DNA of 45,245 nt from an uncultured Prevotellaceae bacterium (GCA_900320565.1 ONSR01000008.1:1-45245), one strand, 5' to 3'. Shown: positions 26,484 through 34,751, counted from the stretch's first letter. Notes: generated from the letters alone by a model not told the origin. Program-made: numbers and translations.

Positions 26484-27398
26484 ATGAAACCAACATTATT
26501 CCTTCTTGCTGCAGGTATGGGTAGCCGTTATGGCGGCCTGAAGCAGCTCGACACGCTCGGTCCTCAGGGTCAGAGCATCATGGATTACAGCATATACGAC
26601 GCTATTCAAGCTGGCTTTGGAAAGGTCGTGTGGGTCATCCGTCACGACTTCGAAGAGCAGTTCCGCACGCAGATTCTGTCGAAGTATCAGGGCCACATTC
26701 CTTGCGAACTGTGCTTCCAGAGCCTCGACGCGCTGCCAGAAGGCTTCACAGTACCCGAAGGACGTCAGAAGCCTTGGGGCACCAACCACGCTGTTATGAT
26801 GGGTAAAGACGTCATCAAGGAGCCCTTTGCAGTTCTCAACTGCGACGACTTCTACGATCGTGACGCGTTCCGCGTGATGGCGAAGTTCCTCAGCGAACTC
26901 CCCGAAGGCAGCAAAGGCAAGTACGCTATGGTGGGCTTCCGCGTAGATAACACTTTGAGCGAAAGCGGCACCGTGAGTCGCGGCATCTGCGAGAACGACG
27001 AGCAGACGCACTTGCTTACTGGCGTCGTAGAGCGCACGAAGATTGAACGCCACAATGGTGTCGTGCAGTATCTTGACGAGAACGACGAGTGGGTAAGCAT
27101 TCCAGACACCACTCCCGTAAGCATGAACTTCTGGGGATTCACTCCGGACTACTTCGAGTACAGCGAAGACTTCTTTAAGAAGTTCCTCTCCGACCCGAAG
27201 AATCAGGAGAACCTCAAGAGCGAGTTCTTCATTCCTCTGATGGTGGATCACCTCATCAAAACAGGTCAGGCCACTTGCGAGGTGCTCGACACGACCAGCA
27301 AATGGTTTGGCGTGACCTATCCTGAAGACCGTCCTGAGGTTGTGGCAAAGCTTGCTGCTCTCCACGACGCAGGTCAATATCCCGCACAAATGTTCTAA
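26484..27398 (+). CDS. Sugar-phosphate nucleotidyltransferase-like protein
   Basis: This 304-residue protein begins with the NTP_transferase signature LAAGMGSRYGGLKQLDTLG (residues 8-26). KPWGTNHAVMM and LNCDDFYDRDAF follow, the latter carrying the likely metal-binding aspartates. It should activate a sugar phosphate with an NTP, as in the glucose-1-phosphate nucleotidyltransferase superfamily, but the substrate is not clear. Its C-terminal part (EFFIPLMVDHLIKTGQATCEVLDTTSKWFGVTYPED) is typical of a Bacteroidetes branch often annotated only as nucleotidyltransferase. A strong hairpin terminator follows 11 bp after the stop. A long antisense frame here is a shadow. Confidence 0.85.
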   Translation: MKPTLFLLAAGMGSRYGGLKQLDTLGPQGQSIMDYSIYDAIQAGFGKVVWVIRHDFEEQFRTQILSKYQGHIPCELCFQSLDALPEGFTVPEGRQKPWGTNHAVMMGKDVIKEPFAVLNCDDFYDRDAFRVMAKFLSELPEGSKGKYAMVGFRVDNTLSESGTVSRGICENDEQTHLLTGVVERTKIERHNGVVQYLDENDEWVSIPDTTPVSMNFWGFTPDYFEYSEDFFKKFLSDPKNQENLKSEFFIPLMVDHLIKTGQATCEVLDTTSKWFGVTYPEDRPEVVAKLAALHDAGQYPAQMF

Positions 27399-27409
27399 TA
27401 ACAAACTCG

Positions 27410-27436
27410 GCCTCACTCTCTTTTGGAGGGTGAGGC
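27410..27436 (+). terminator. Hairpin terminator after the nucleotidyltransferase
   Basis: GCCTCACTCTC, loop TTTTG, GAGGGTGAGGC pair over 11 bp (one G-T pair), followed by TATTTATTT. It ends only 15 nt before the ATG of the fucosidase, so that gene either is reached by read-through or has a promoter I cannot see. Confidence 0.75.
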
Positions 27437-27451
27437 TATTTATTTCTGCTC

Positions 27452-28744
27452 ATGAAACGCTTTGCCTTTTCCTTCATACTGTCTCTGGTTGCACTATTAG
27501 CTGTGGCGCAGAGCATCGCGGACGACACACGTCGCATCCGCGAAGAGTTTCAGGACCGCAAGTTCGGCATTTTCCTTCATTGGGGCATCTATTCCATGCT
27601 GGCCGACGGAGAATGGGTAATGCACAATCGTCACCTTGACCGAGGCGAGTACGCCAAGCTTGCGGGAGGCTTCTACCCTTCCCTCTTCGACGCTCGCGAA
27701 TGGACAAAGCTCTTCAAGGAGGCTGGCGCTCAGTACATCACCTTTACCAGCAGGCATCATGATGGCTTTTCGATGTGGGCAACGAAGGCAAGCCCTTACA
27801 ACATCATGGATGCCACTCCCTTCAAGCGCGACATCATTGGTGAACTCGCACAGGCTTGCAAGGAACAAGACCTCAAACTCCATTTCTACTACAGCCACAT
27901 GGATTGGCAGCGCACGGACTACCCGACGGGAGCTTGCCAGAACTGCCCGCACGACCCTTCAACCACGAATTGGGACACCTATTATGCTTTCATGAACCGT
28001 CAGTTGACTGAGCTCCTGACCAATTACGGCCCGATTGGAGCCATTTGGTTCGATGGCATGTGGGACCACAAGGAGAAGGAATTCGACTGGCGACTCGAGG
28101 AGCAATACGCCCTCATCAAGCGTCTGCAACCCACTTGCCTCATAGGAAACAACCATCATGGCTCGCCTATCGGACTCGAAGACTTTCAGCTCTTTGAGCA
28201 AGATCTGCCGGGACAGAACACAGCTGGTTTCTCCGGAGAACAAAAGGTATCACGCCTTCCCCTGGAGACATGCATGACGATGAACAACACCTGGGGTTAT
28301 AGCATTACCGACAGAAACTATAAAGATGGCGACGAACTCATTCGTCGTCTCGTCACGGCGGCAGGTTTGAATGCCAACTTCCTGCTCAACATCGGCCCGC
28401 GTCCAGACGGCAAACTGCCCGACCAAGCAGTCAAGATACTGAAGCACATTGGCAGTTTCATGAAAGCAAACGGCCCAGCCATCTACGGCACGCGTGGCGG
28501 ATGTATTCCTCCACAAAGTTGGGGCGTCACGACTCAAAAGGAGAACACACTCTATATACATATATTAAATAATGTAGAGGACGGACAAATTCTCCTTCCT
28601 CTCACGGAACAGAAGCTCACGAAGGTCACGATGTTTGCAGACGACACTAAGCTAAAGTTCAAACGCGACAAGGAAGGTTACCGCATATTCCTGCCCAAAC
28701 TGCCCGAAACAGTTGACTGCATCCTTCGGGCAACAATGAAATAA
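27452..28744 (+). CDS. Alpha-L-fucosidase, GH29
   Basis: This 430-residue secreted enzyme has a signal peptide (MKRFAFSFILSLVALLAVAQ). The catalytic barrel starts with FGIFLHWGIYSMLADGEWVMH, includes YITFTSRHHDGFSMW and places the nucleophile at Asp201 in IWFDGMWD. The C-terminal part carries LLNIGPRPDG and a small beta domain. GH29 enzymes remove terminal alpha-fucose from host glycans, plant xyloglucan or milk sugars. Released fucose would be taken up by systems not in the window. The gene starts 15 nt after a terminator hairpin without an obvious promoter. Confidence 0.93.
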   Translation: MKRFAFSFILSLVALLAVAQSIADDTRRIREEFQDRKFGIFLHWGIYSMLADGEWVMHNRHLDRGEYAKLAGGFYPSLFDAREWTKLFKEAGAQYITFTSRHHDGFSMWATKASPYNIMDATPFKRDIIGELAQACKEQDLKLHFYYSHMDWQRTDYPTGACQNCPHDPSTTNWDTYYAFMNRQLTELLTNYGPIGAIWFDGMWDHKEKEFDWRLEEQYALIKRLQPTCLIGNNHHGSPIGLEDFQLFEQDLPGQNTAGFSGEQKVSRLPLETCMTMNNTWGYSITDRNYKDGDELIRRLVTAAGLNANFLLNIGPRPDGKLPDQAVKILKHIGSFMKANGPAIYGTRGGCIPPQSWGVTTQKENTLYIHILNNVEDGQILLPLTEQKLTKVTMFADDTKLKFKRDKEGYRIFLPKLPETVDCILRATMK

Positions 28745-28783
28745 AGACCCAGACCCTCCCCAGCCCTCCCTTAAAGGGAGGGG
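28745..28783. repeat. C/G-rich palindromic element, copy 2
   Basis: AGACCCAGACCCTCCCCAGC then CCCTCCCTT, A, AAGGGAGGG, a 9-bp perfect inverted repeat. It starts at the first base after the fucosidase stop and faces copy 3. Confidence 0.75.
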
Positions 28784-28806
28784 TTAAAATCCCCAGACAA
28801 ATGCTT

Positions 28807-28840
28807 CTCCCCCTTTAAGGGGGAGTTAGAGAGGGTCCTT
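28807..28840. repeat. C/G-rich palindromic element, copy 3 (inverted)
   Basis: CTCCCCCTTTAAGGGGGAG followed by TTAGAGAGGGTCCTT, the reverse orientation of copies 1, 2 and 4. Copies 2 and 3 together make a converging pair in the 109-bp gap between the fucosidase and uridine kinase genes. Confidence 0.75.
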
Positions 28841-28853
28841 AAATAGTGACATT

Positions 28854-29465
28854 ATGTATATCATCGGCATCGCCGGAGGCACAGGCTCTGGCAAAACAAC
28901 AGTCGTAAAGAAGATTCTCGAGACGCTTCCCACAGACAGAGTAGCGCTCATTCCACAGGATTCCTACTACAACGACACATCGCACCTCACACCCGAGGAG
29001 CGCAAACGCATCAACTTCGACCATCCCGACGCTTTCGACTGGAAGCTCCTGACCGAGCAGATACAGGCCTTGCGACAAGGGAAGAGCATCGAGCAGCCCA
29101 CATATAGCTACCTGATCAGCAACAGACTGCCCGAGACGGTACACGTCGAGCCATGCGAAGTCATCATCATCGAAGGCATTATGGCGCTCTGGAAGAAGCA
29201 GATGCGCGACCTCATGGACTTGAAAATCTTCGTTGATGCCGACCCGGACGAACGACTGATCCGCGTCATCCAGCGCGACACGGTTGAGCGCGGACGCACC
29301 ACACAAATGGTGCTCGACCGCTATCGGGACGTCTTGAAGCCCATGCACGAAGAGTTCATCGAGCCGACAAAACGGTATGCCGACCTCATCATCCCGCAAG
29401 GCGGAGCCAACCAGCAAGCCATCGAGATCATGAGGACCTATATCATACATCGAATCAAGCCATAA
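28854..29465 (+). CDS. udk: Uridine kinase
   Basis: This 203-residue protein has the P-loop GGTGSGKTT (residues 8-16), a DSYYND motif, NFDHPDAFDW, and the lid region with FVDADPDERLIRVIQRDTVERGR. These are diagnostic of uridine/cytidine kinase, which phosphorylates uridine or cytidine in pyrimidine salvage. Length is usual. The gene is bracketed by palindromic elements: copy 3 ends 13 bp before the start, and copy 4 begins at the base after the stop. Confidence 0.95.
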   Translation: MYIIGIAGGTGSGKTTVVKKILETLPTDRVALIPQDSYYNDTSHLTPEERKRINFDHPDAFDWKLLTEQIQALRQGKSIEQPTYSYLISNRLPETVHVEPCEVIIIEGIMALWKKQMRDLMDLKIFVDADPDERLIRVIQRDTVERGRTTQMVLDRYRDVLKPMHEEFIEPTKRYADLIIPQGGANQQAIEIMRTYIIHRIKP

Positions 29466-29496
29466 AGACCCTCTCTAACTCCCCCCTAAGGGGGAG
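29466..29496. repeat. C/G-rich palindromic element, copy 4
   Basis: AGACCCTCTCTAACTCCCCC then CTAAGGGGGAG. CTCCCCC and GGGGGAG form the stem. It has the same orientation as copy 1 and ends 16 nt before the lytic transglycosylase start, so its GGGGGAG may serve as a distant purine-rich leader. Confidence 0.75.
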
Positions 29497-29512
29497 AATA
29501 ATTACAGCGTGA

Positions 29513-30697
29513 ATGTTTAATGTAACAAGGTTCCTCTCTTTTAAAGGGAGGTTAGGAAGGGGCTTTATCCTTTTTCTACTCTTTCTTCTCGCCGCTTGTA
29601 CGGGCAAGCAGGAGAAACTTCCTTCTTCATCCCCCCTTTGGGGGGAAACAGAGGAGGGGCCTTACGACCTGCACGAGATACAGGCCAGCGGCACGATTAT
29701 CGCAGGAACCCTGAGCGGACCGGACACCTACTACGAGTACCACGGCCAGGGAATGGGCCCGCAATTCATGCTTGCCGAGGCCTTTGCACAAAGCATCGGA
29801 GTCGTTGTGCAAATGGAAATCTCGCCAGACACCGCAACATTGTTAAAGAGACTCGAAGACGGAGAGATTGACTTCATTGCCCTCGAGATGCCGAAATGGC
29901 AGACGCGCAAGAACGAATCGCTGCTTAGAGAAGCCATCGACGAGTGGTGGCAGCCCGAACGCATCAAGCAAATCCAGAGCACAGCCAGCAACACGACATA
30001 TACCGTACGACGCCAGATGCGGCCAGTCATGCAGGATGCCGCTCACGGAATCATCTCTCCATACGACGATCTCCTTCGCCGTTACAGCTCGACAGCCGGC
30101 TGGGATTGGCGACTGCTGGCTGCCATGTGCTATCAGGAGTCAGGCTTCGACCCCAATGCCGTCTCGTCGATGGGGGCGATGGGACTCATGCAGTTGATGC
30201 CCTTCACAGCCGATGCGATGGGAGTTCCACGGGATAAACGCTTCGACCCAGAGCAGAACATCGCAGCTTCAGCACGTTACATCAGGAAGGTCAGCCAGTC
30301 GTTTTCCGACATCAGGGACGCCGAAGAGCGCATCAAATTTACGTTGGCCGCCTACAATGGAGGTTCCGGACACGTTCGAGACGCACAGACTCTGACCCAA
30401 AAAGCCGGCAGGAATCATCAGGTTTGGCGGGAAGTGGCGCCCTACATCCTGCGCCTTGCCGAGCCACAATATTACCGAGACCCAGACATCAAACACGGTT
30501 ACATGCGCGGAAGCGAGACGGAGGCTTATGTCCGTCTCATCATGAACCGATGGGACCAGTATCGTGGCAGCGCCCGTTCTTTCAGCACTGGCAGCACATC
30601 AGCCCCAGCCAAGAAGAGCCTTCAGGACGGTCAGTACAAGAGTGTCGTCAAGCCTGCCGAAGAGTGGGTGCCAGAAGATAATCATCATAACCCATAA
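29513..30697 (+). CDS. Lytic transglycosylase lipoprotein (MltF-like, shortened substrate-binding domain)
   Basis: This 394-residue protein has a lipoprotein signal ending FLLFLLAAC (Cys29). Residues 55-155 resemble the start and end of an SBP_bac_3 domain (ASGTIIAGTLSGPDTYYEYHGQG, RLEDGEIDFIALEMP), but the second lobe is missing. Residues 195-345 are an SLT domain with catalytic Glu209 in YQESGFDPNAVSSMGAMGLMQLMP and AAYNGGSGHV. It cleaves peptidoglycan glycan strands from the outer membrane. The n-region of the signal peptide (SFKGRLGRG) and the linker after Cys29 (SSSPLWGETEEGP) are translations of palindromic elements. The start is the only ATG upstream of the signal. The DUF6078-like gene follows closely. 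Confidence 0.88.
   Translation: MFNVTRFLSFKGRLGRGFILFLLFLLAACTGKQEKLPSSSPLWGETEEGPYDLHEIQASGTIIAGTLSGPDTYYEYHGQGMGPQFMLAEAFAQSIGVVVQMEISPDTATLLKRLEDGEIDFIALEMPKWQTRKNESLLREAIDEWWQPERIKQIQSTASNTTYTVRRQMRPVMQDAAHGIISPYDDLLRRYSSTAGWDWRLLAAMCYQESGFDPNAVSSMGAMGLMQLMPFTADAMGVPRDKRFDPEQNIAASARYIRKVSQSFSDIRDAEERIKFTLAAYNGGSGHVRDAQTLTQKAGRNHQVWREVAPYILRLAEPQYYRDPDIKHGYMRGSETEAYVRLIMNRWDQYRGSARSFSTGSTSAPAKKSLQDGQYKSVVKPAEEWVPEDNHHNP
29531..29567. repeat. C/G-rich palindromic element, copy 5, translated in the lipoprotein signal peptide
   Basis: CCTCTCTTTTAAAGGGAGG then TTAGGAAGGGGC, in the inverted orientation. It lies wholly inside the lytic transglycosylase frame and encodes LSFKGRLGRG at residues 8-17. 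Confidence 0.7.
29621..29663. repeat. C/G-rich palindromic element, copy 6, translated in the lipoprotein linker
   Basis: CATCCCCCCTTTGGGGGGAA followed by ACAGAGGAGGGGCC. CCCCCC and GGGGGG form the stem. It encodes SSPLWGETEEGP (about residues 39-50), just after the lipid-modified Cys29. Confidence 0.7.
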
Positions 30698-30709
30698 CGA
30701 ACTACCACC

Positions 30710-31144
30710 ATGCCAAGAAAAATCTACACAACCCTGCCGTCAGACTATACCGTCTGTCTGCACAAAGACTGCCCTGTGGCAGCAACCTGTCTGCATCAGA
30801 TTGCCTATTCCACGCTGCAAAAGAGCGAGGCAATCCTGAATCTCATCAACCCGGAAACATGCACAAAAAGCAGTCGCTGCCAGTTCTATCGCGACTCGAA
30901 ACCGGTGAAGTTTGCTTACGGATTCACAGGTTTCCAGAAGAGGATGTTCCCAGCACAATATAAGACTTTCATGAATTCCCTCATCATGGAGTTCGGACGA
31001 AACGAATATTTCGCCTATCGTCGCGGCGAGACTCCCCTTTCACCGAAGTATCAAGAGACCGTCATCGCAGCGCTTCGGAAGGTCGGCATCACAGAGGATT
31101 TCCCTTTCGACCGTTACGAGGAACATATCAACTACTGTGACTAA
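30710..31144 (+). CDS. Small conserved Cys-rich protein (possibly DUF6078)
   Basis: This 144-residue protein has no signal peptide. It has an N-terminal cysteine set at about residues 16, 21, 27, 51 and 57 (CLHKDCPVAATCLHQ, CTKSSRC), which could bind a metal. The second half is basic and aromatic (FAYGFTGFQKRMFPAQYKTF, YFAYRRGETPLSPKYQ). I believe it belongs to the Bacteroidetes DUF6078 family, but this is from memory of the pattern and not certain. It starts 12 bp after the lytic transglycosylase and is probably cotranscribed. A 22-nt-period array with a strong hairpin begins 2 bp after its stop. Confidence 0.7.
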   Translation: MPRKIYTTLPSDYTVCLHKDCPVAATCLHQIAYSTLQKSEAILNLINPETCTKSSRCQFYRDSKPVKFAYGFTGFQKRMFPAQYKTFMNSLIMEFGRNEYFAYRRGETPLSPKYQETVIAALRKVGITEDFPFDRYEEHINYCD

Positions 31145-31145
31145 G

Positions 31146-31233
31146 CCAGTACTCACGTGTGAAAACTCCAGTACTCTCGTGTGAGTACTGGAGTTTTCTC
31201 GTGTAAGTACTGGAAACGTGACGTGAGGCGTTG
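31146..31233. repeat. Four-unit 22-nt-period intergenic array (array E)
   Basis: Units start at 31146, 31168, 31190 and 31212. The first two start CCAGTACTC, followed by (A/T)CGTGTGA; the third and fourth are related with inverted parts (CTCGTGTAAGTACTGG). It lies between a plus-strand gene ending at 31144 and a minus-strand gene ending at 31248. The word is different from the other arrays but the 22-nt period is the same. Confidence 0.85.
31161..31198. terminator. 16-bp perfect hairpin within array E
   Basis: GAAAACTCCAGTACTC (31161-31176), loop TCGTGT, and its exact reverse complement (31183-31198). The arms end in AAAA and TTTT, so it resembles an intrinsic terminator in both directions, fitting convergent genes. 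Confidence 0.65.
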
Positions 31234-31247
31234 GACGAGACGTTGTC

Positions 31248-33389
31248 TCAACTGATACGATTCAACACATACCTGGTACGACTCTTATCGCGCTTGTTGA
31301 TGATTGTCAGCGCATCGTACGTCACGGACAGGACAGCGTACACCTTAGTTTCACCATCCTCGAATAGTAGAAGGAGGTCTCCGCTTTGGGGATTATTAAG
31401 AAGATAGTCAAAATGTTCCTCGTTGTTGAGAGTGCCGGTACCATCGGCATCGAAGGCCAGCGTCACCTCTTCCCCGTCCAGCATACCTTTCCATGTACCG
31501 ACAAGTTCTGCAGCGGCGTTGCCGTCAATCTGTTTCCCTACGGAAAGCGAGGAAGACGATGACGTTCCCTTGCTCTTGAAAATATTGTTCTTCAGGGGTA
31601 CAGGCAAATATGTTCCTACTATGTAGAGCGTACTGTCTATCACGGCAGAACCCATGAACGGACCGCTGGAAACAAATGTCGCAGCACCATTGCTCTGGCC
31701 GAAGGAATAGGGTTGCAACAACACATCTTTGCGAATCCCGACTGGGGCGGCACTGATGGTAAAGCCTGCATAATGGAAGACAGGGCGCATAGTATATCCC
31801 TCCATGTCATCTGCTTTGACCGTTTCCGGCATCGTTATCTCAGAGTCAAATGTCTGCACTTCCTGATTCTCCGTTTCTGCCTCGATAGTTCCGATGAAGA
31901 CACTGTCCACCACTTCGCCTTGTGGATCGACAATCTCAAAGCCAGTCTCTATGTCGGTCGGAGGAGTTTCTTCTACTGCGGCAGCCACACTGACCTTCAC
32001 TTCCTTGGTTTGCTGTGTGGCAGCAGTTGCAGAGCGCTGCGTGTATTCGGGGAAGAGTCGCATTGTATGCCCTCCAAAAGTTAACGACGTGTCGAATATC
32101 TTATGCTCCTCCACCTCGTTCCATGCAAGAAGGCGTCTGTTCGTCAAATATCCCTCCAGTGCCGCTTTGCCATAGAAAGATAGTTCACCATTAGCATACG
32201 CCTGAGAGGTATAATTGCGCATATTGCGTAACATTCCCATGCTCAAATGTCCAGTCACCTCGGTGCCAGCCTTCACTTTGGCACGTGCTCCAACCAGACT
32301 GCCAATAGTCGCGAAGTCAACTTCCATCATAGGACCAAAGAAAACACTGCCATCCAGTGTCAAATCTACATGGGCTTTGTCTTCGCTGGATTCATCCCCA
32401 GACACATTGAATATCTCAAAATGATCCTCTTCTCCTTGGTGTGTCCAACTCATTTTGCGAGTGTACGTACGCTCAATGCCCATGTCCAGATTCATCTCTG
32501 CTGTCACATCGGCAAAAGCACCAATTGCTGCTTCCAGATTCAGCAATCCCCAGATAGTCCCTATTTTAGTCTTGGGGCCAAGCTTATTGACATGACAAGT
32601 CGTATTTTCTTTTGCCTGTAGACTTAGGCCTACACCATAGCCATAACTCATGGTAAGGTCGGCGTGTCTGTATTCCGTCGAGAAAATAACATTGCCTGAC
32701 ACCTTCACCTCTCCTTTCACATTTATGCTGCCAATATCATCCAACGCCAATCCGCTATTGACACTTAAGGTGACGGGAGGAATATCTATCTGAGGTGCCC
32801 GTCTCCCCGAGGACTGAGCATTCATCTCAGTTTGTACACGGCCAGCAAGGAACAGGCGGCTGAAGATTTCATCCAATGCCACAGCTTCTATATCGACTCT
32901 TATCTCGCCCGCAACAGTCATCACGTTTGTCACCTTTGCACACAGGCCATAGGGGAAGACGCTATCCTCTTCGCCATCCAGACCATAGAAGAGTTTCATT
33001 CCCTTCCTCGGCAATATCGACGAAGGAGTGTCGGTGCGGTAGAATATCGACTGCCCGTCGAAGCGGATAATCCAAGGCAAGTCTGCGACTATCGTCAGTT
33101 GCTTGACGTCCTCTTGGAACTCCATCACATTCCTGTCGCCAATGGCAACACTGTCTATCTCAGCCAAAGGGATTGCGATTGTCGTGTCCTTCGACCAGAA
33201 CACCTGCGACACAGGCTCACCATGCAACACTCCTTCAGCATCAATACATGAACTCGTCACACTGTCCAAACTATTAGTATAAAACAGATTCACTACGCCA
33301 GTATTGCGGAACACCAGTACCTGCTCATCCTCAGCAAGCATGCGGCCTGCCATGAGGAAAGATAATATCAAAAGTATGTATTGTTTCAT
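31248..33389 (-). CDS. Large secreted protein with C-terminal lipocalin-like domain
   Basis: This 713-residue protein has a signal peptide (MKQYILLILSFLMAGRMLA). The middle part (about 190-470) is a long stretch of regular beta strands (VTLSVNSGLALDDIGSINVKG, VKVSGNVIFSTEY, LTLDGSVFFGPMMEVDF). Residues 615-713 (LVGTWKGMLDGEEVTLAFDADGTGTLNN...) look like a lipocalin-like domain similar in layout to the C-domains of the three upstream paralogues. I do not recognise a named family. Its start overlaps the stop of the third paralogue by 4 bp (ATGA), so it is translationally coupled and probably works with those proteins in the envelope. Confidence 0.8.
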   Translation of the reverse strand: MKQYILLILSFLMAGRMLAEDEQVLVFRNTGVVNLFYTNSLDSVTSSCIDAEGVLHGEPVSQVFWSKDTTIAIPLAEIDSVAIGDRNVMEFQEDVKQLTIVADLPWIIRFDGQSIFYRTDTPSSILPRKGMKLFYGLDGEEDSVFPYGLCAKVTNVMTVAGEIRVDIEAVALDEIFSRLFLAGRVQTEMNAQSSGRRAPQIDIPPVTLSVNSGLALDDIGSINVKGEVKVSGNVIFSTEYRHADLTMSYGYGVGLSLQAKENTTCHVNKLGPKTKIGTIWGLLNLEAAIGAFADVTAEMNLDMGIERTYTRKMSWTHQGEEDHFEIFNVSGDESSEDKAHVDLTLDGSVFFGPMMEVDFATIGSLVGARAKVKAGTEVTGHLSMGMLRNMRNYTSQAYANGELSFYGKAALEGYLTNRRLLAWNEVEEHKIFDTSLTFGGHTMRLFPEYTQRSATAATQQTKEVKVSVAAAVEETPPTDIETGFEIVDPQGEVVDSVFIGTIEAETENQEVQTFDSEITMPETVKADDMEGYTMRPVFHYAGFTISAAPVGIRKDVLLQPYSFGQSNGAATFVSSGPFMGSAVIDSTLYIVGTYLPVPLKNNIFKSKGTSSSSSLSVGKQIDGNAAAELVGTWKGMLDGEEVTLAFDADGTGTLNNEEHFDYLLNNPQSGDLLLLFEDGETKVYAVLSVTYDALTIINKRDKSRTRYVLNRIS

Positions 33390-33976
33390 TGTTTGATAAG
33401 ACTGTACAAATCGTGATGATATTCATCATACAAATAACCATTAACGAGTGTAAGTAACCAAGGATGATCATCATAATAAAACATAAGTACGGAATTACCC
33501 TCAATTATATAGGTAAAAGTTCTACTCCTCCATAGCCCAGTACCATCGTTGAAAAAGGTTATAATATCAGATTCGGTTCTATAATAATCCTTCCATTTCC
33601 CAACGACATCACCTGGTGCCAATTTCTTAGCCACCTCAGCAACAGGCACGCTGAGCATTTGGCTCTTACCTATCATAACCCCATTGGCTGTTACTTCAAT
33701 ATAGAAAGGCATCTTCGACAGATCAACATTCTTGAACGTATCTGCATTGCCAACAGTAAGCGAAAGCACACCGAAGTCGTTGGTCGTGGACTGCTTCGTC
33801 TCACTGTAGAATATCTCACCTGCACTGTTAGACAGCGACACCGTTACTGTCACCGTCTCATTGGCGCGAGCCTCACCCGTCGCTGTGTTCAGCAACGATA
33901 CCTGATAACCAATCTGCGCCTTAACACACATGATGCCTGCCACAAAGCATAGCATCGTTAACATTTGTCTCCTCAT
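33386..33976 (-). CDS. Constant-N/variable-C secreted protein, paralogue 3
   Basis: The 196-residue protein has a signal peptide (MRRQMLTMLCFVAGIMCVKA). The N-domain (97 residues, QIGYQVSLLNTATGEARANE to SVPVAEVAK) is nearly identical to the two upstream paralogues. It resembles the domain found at the start of many Bacteroidetes secreted proteins, which ends in a SQLLSVPYA-like motif. The C-domain (VVGKWKDYYRTESDIITFFNDGTG...) is lipocalin-like but strongly diverged. The ATG at 33976 is preferred to one at 34021 because the signal peptide starts there. The stop overlaps the start of the 713-residue gene. Confidence 0.8.
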   Translation of the reverse strand: MRRQMLTMLCFVAGIMCVKAQIGYQVSLLNTATGEARANETVTVTVSLSNSAGEIFYSETKQSTTNDFGVLSLTVGNADTFKNVDLSKMPFYIEVTANGVMIGKSQMLSVPVAEVAKKLAPGDVVGKWKDYYRTESDIITFFNDGTGLWRSRTFTYIIEGNSVLMFYYDDHPWLLTLVNGYLYDEYHHDLYSLIKQ

Positions 33977-34041
33977 TTCGTCATTAGTATTTGTATATAC
34001 ATTAACCTCGTTCAGACTCAAGAATAAATCTAAACTTAAAA

Positions 34042-34671
34042 TTATCTTTCTAATACATGTAAAGAGGAGGATTCATCCCATAATAAACTTCCATTGTAGT
34101 ACTTGAACATCATTCTTATTATATTTGGATCATCATATTCTCCAGCACCAATTAAATATATATTTGCCCCATCCACCTTATAAAAATACTGTTCAGTTTC
34201 CGTATGTTCGGGATAATAAGTAGTTATTGTTGCTGTCCCATCCTCATTGAAATCCACTTCATCACTGGATTTATAACGCCATTTCCCAATATACAGACTT
34301 TTATTAATCGGCGCCATCTGCTTTGCCACCTCTGCTACTGGTACGCTGAGCATTTGGCTCTTGCCTATCATCACGCCGTTAGCTGTCACTTCAATATAGA
34401 AAGGCATCTTCGACAGATCAACACTCTTAAATGTATCTGCGTTGCCGATGGTAAGCGAAAGCACGCCGAAGTCGTTGGTCGTAGACTGCTTCGTCTCACT
34501 GTAGAATATCTCTCCCGCACTGTTAGACAAAGACACCGTTACTGTCACCGTCTCATTGGCGCGAGCCTCACCCGTCGCTGTGTTCAGCAACGACACCTGA
34601 TAACCAATCTGCGCCTTCGCACACATAATGCATGCCAGAAAGCAAAGCATCGCTAACATTTGTCTTTTCAT
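34042..34671 (-). CDS. Constant-N/variable-C secreted protein, paralogue 2
   Basis: The 209-residue protein has a signal peptide (MKRQMLAMLCFLACIMCAKA) and the same 97-residue N-domain as its neighbours, differing at two positions from paralogue 3 (SLTIGN, FKSVDL). The C-domain (LYIGKWRYKSSDEVDFNEDGTATITTYY...) shares only the xGxW...F..DG...Y..DG.....FKYYNG outline. AGAGGA lies upstream of the ATG. The DNA of the C-domain is visibly richer in A+T than that of the N-domain. Confidence 0.82.
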   Translation of the reverse strand: MKRQMLAMLCFLACIMCAKAQIGYQVSLLNTATGEARANETVTVTVSLSNSAGEIFYSETKQSTTNDFGVLSLTIGNADTFKSVDLSKMPFYIEVTANGVMIGKSQMLSVPVAEVAKQMAPINKSLYIGKWRYKSSDEVDFNEDGTATITTYYPEHTETEQYFYKVDGANIYLIGAGEYDDPNIIRMMFKYYNGSLLWDESSSLHVLER

Positions 34672-34751
34672 ATGTCCTCTAAATTATATATCTTGTATTA
34701 TCATTCGTTTTACCACGAAATAACATAAAGAATAGCATTTCACAGGAGTAA

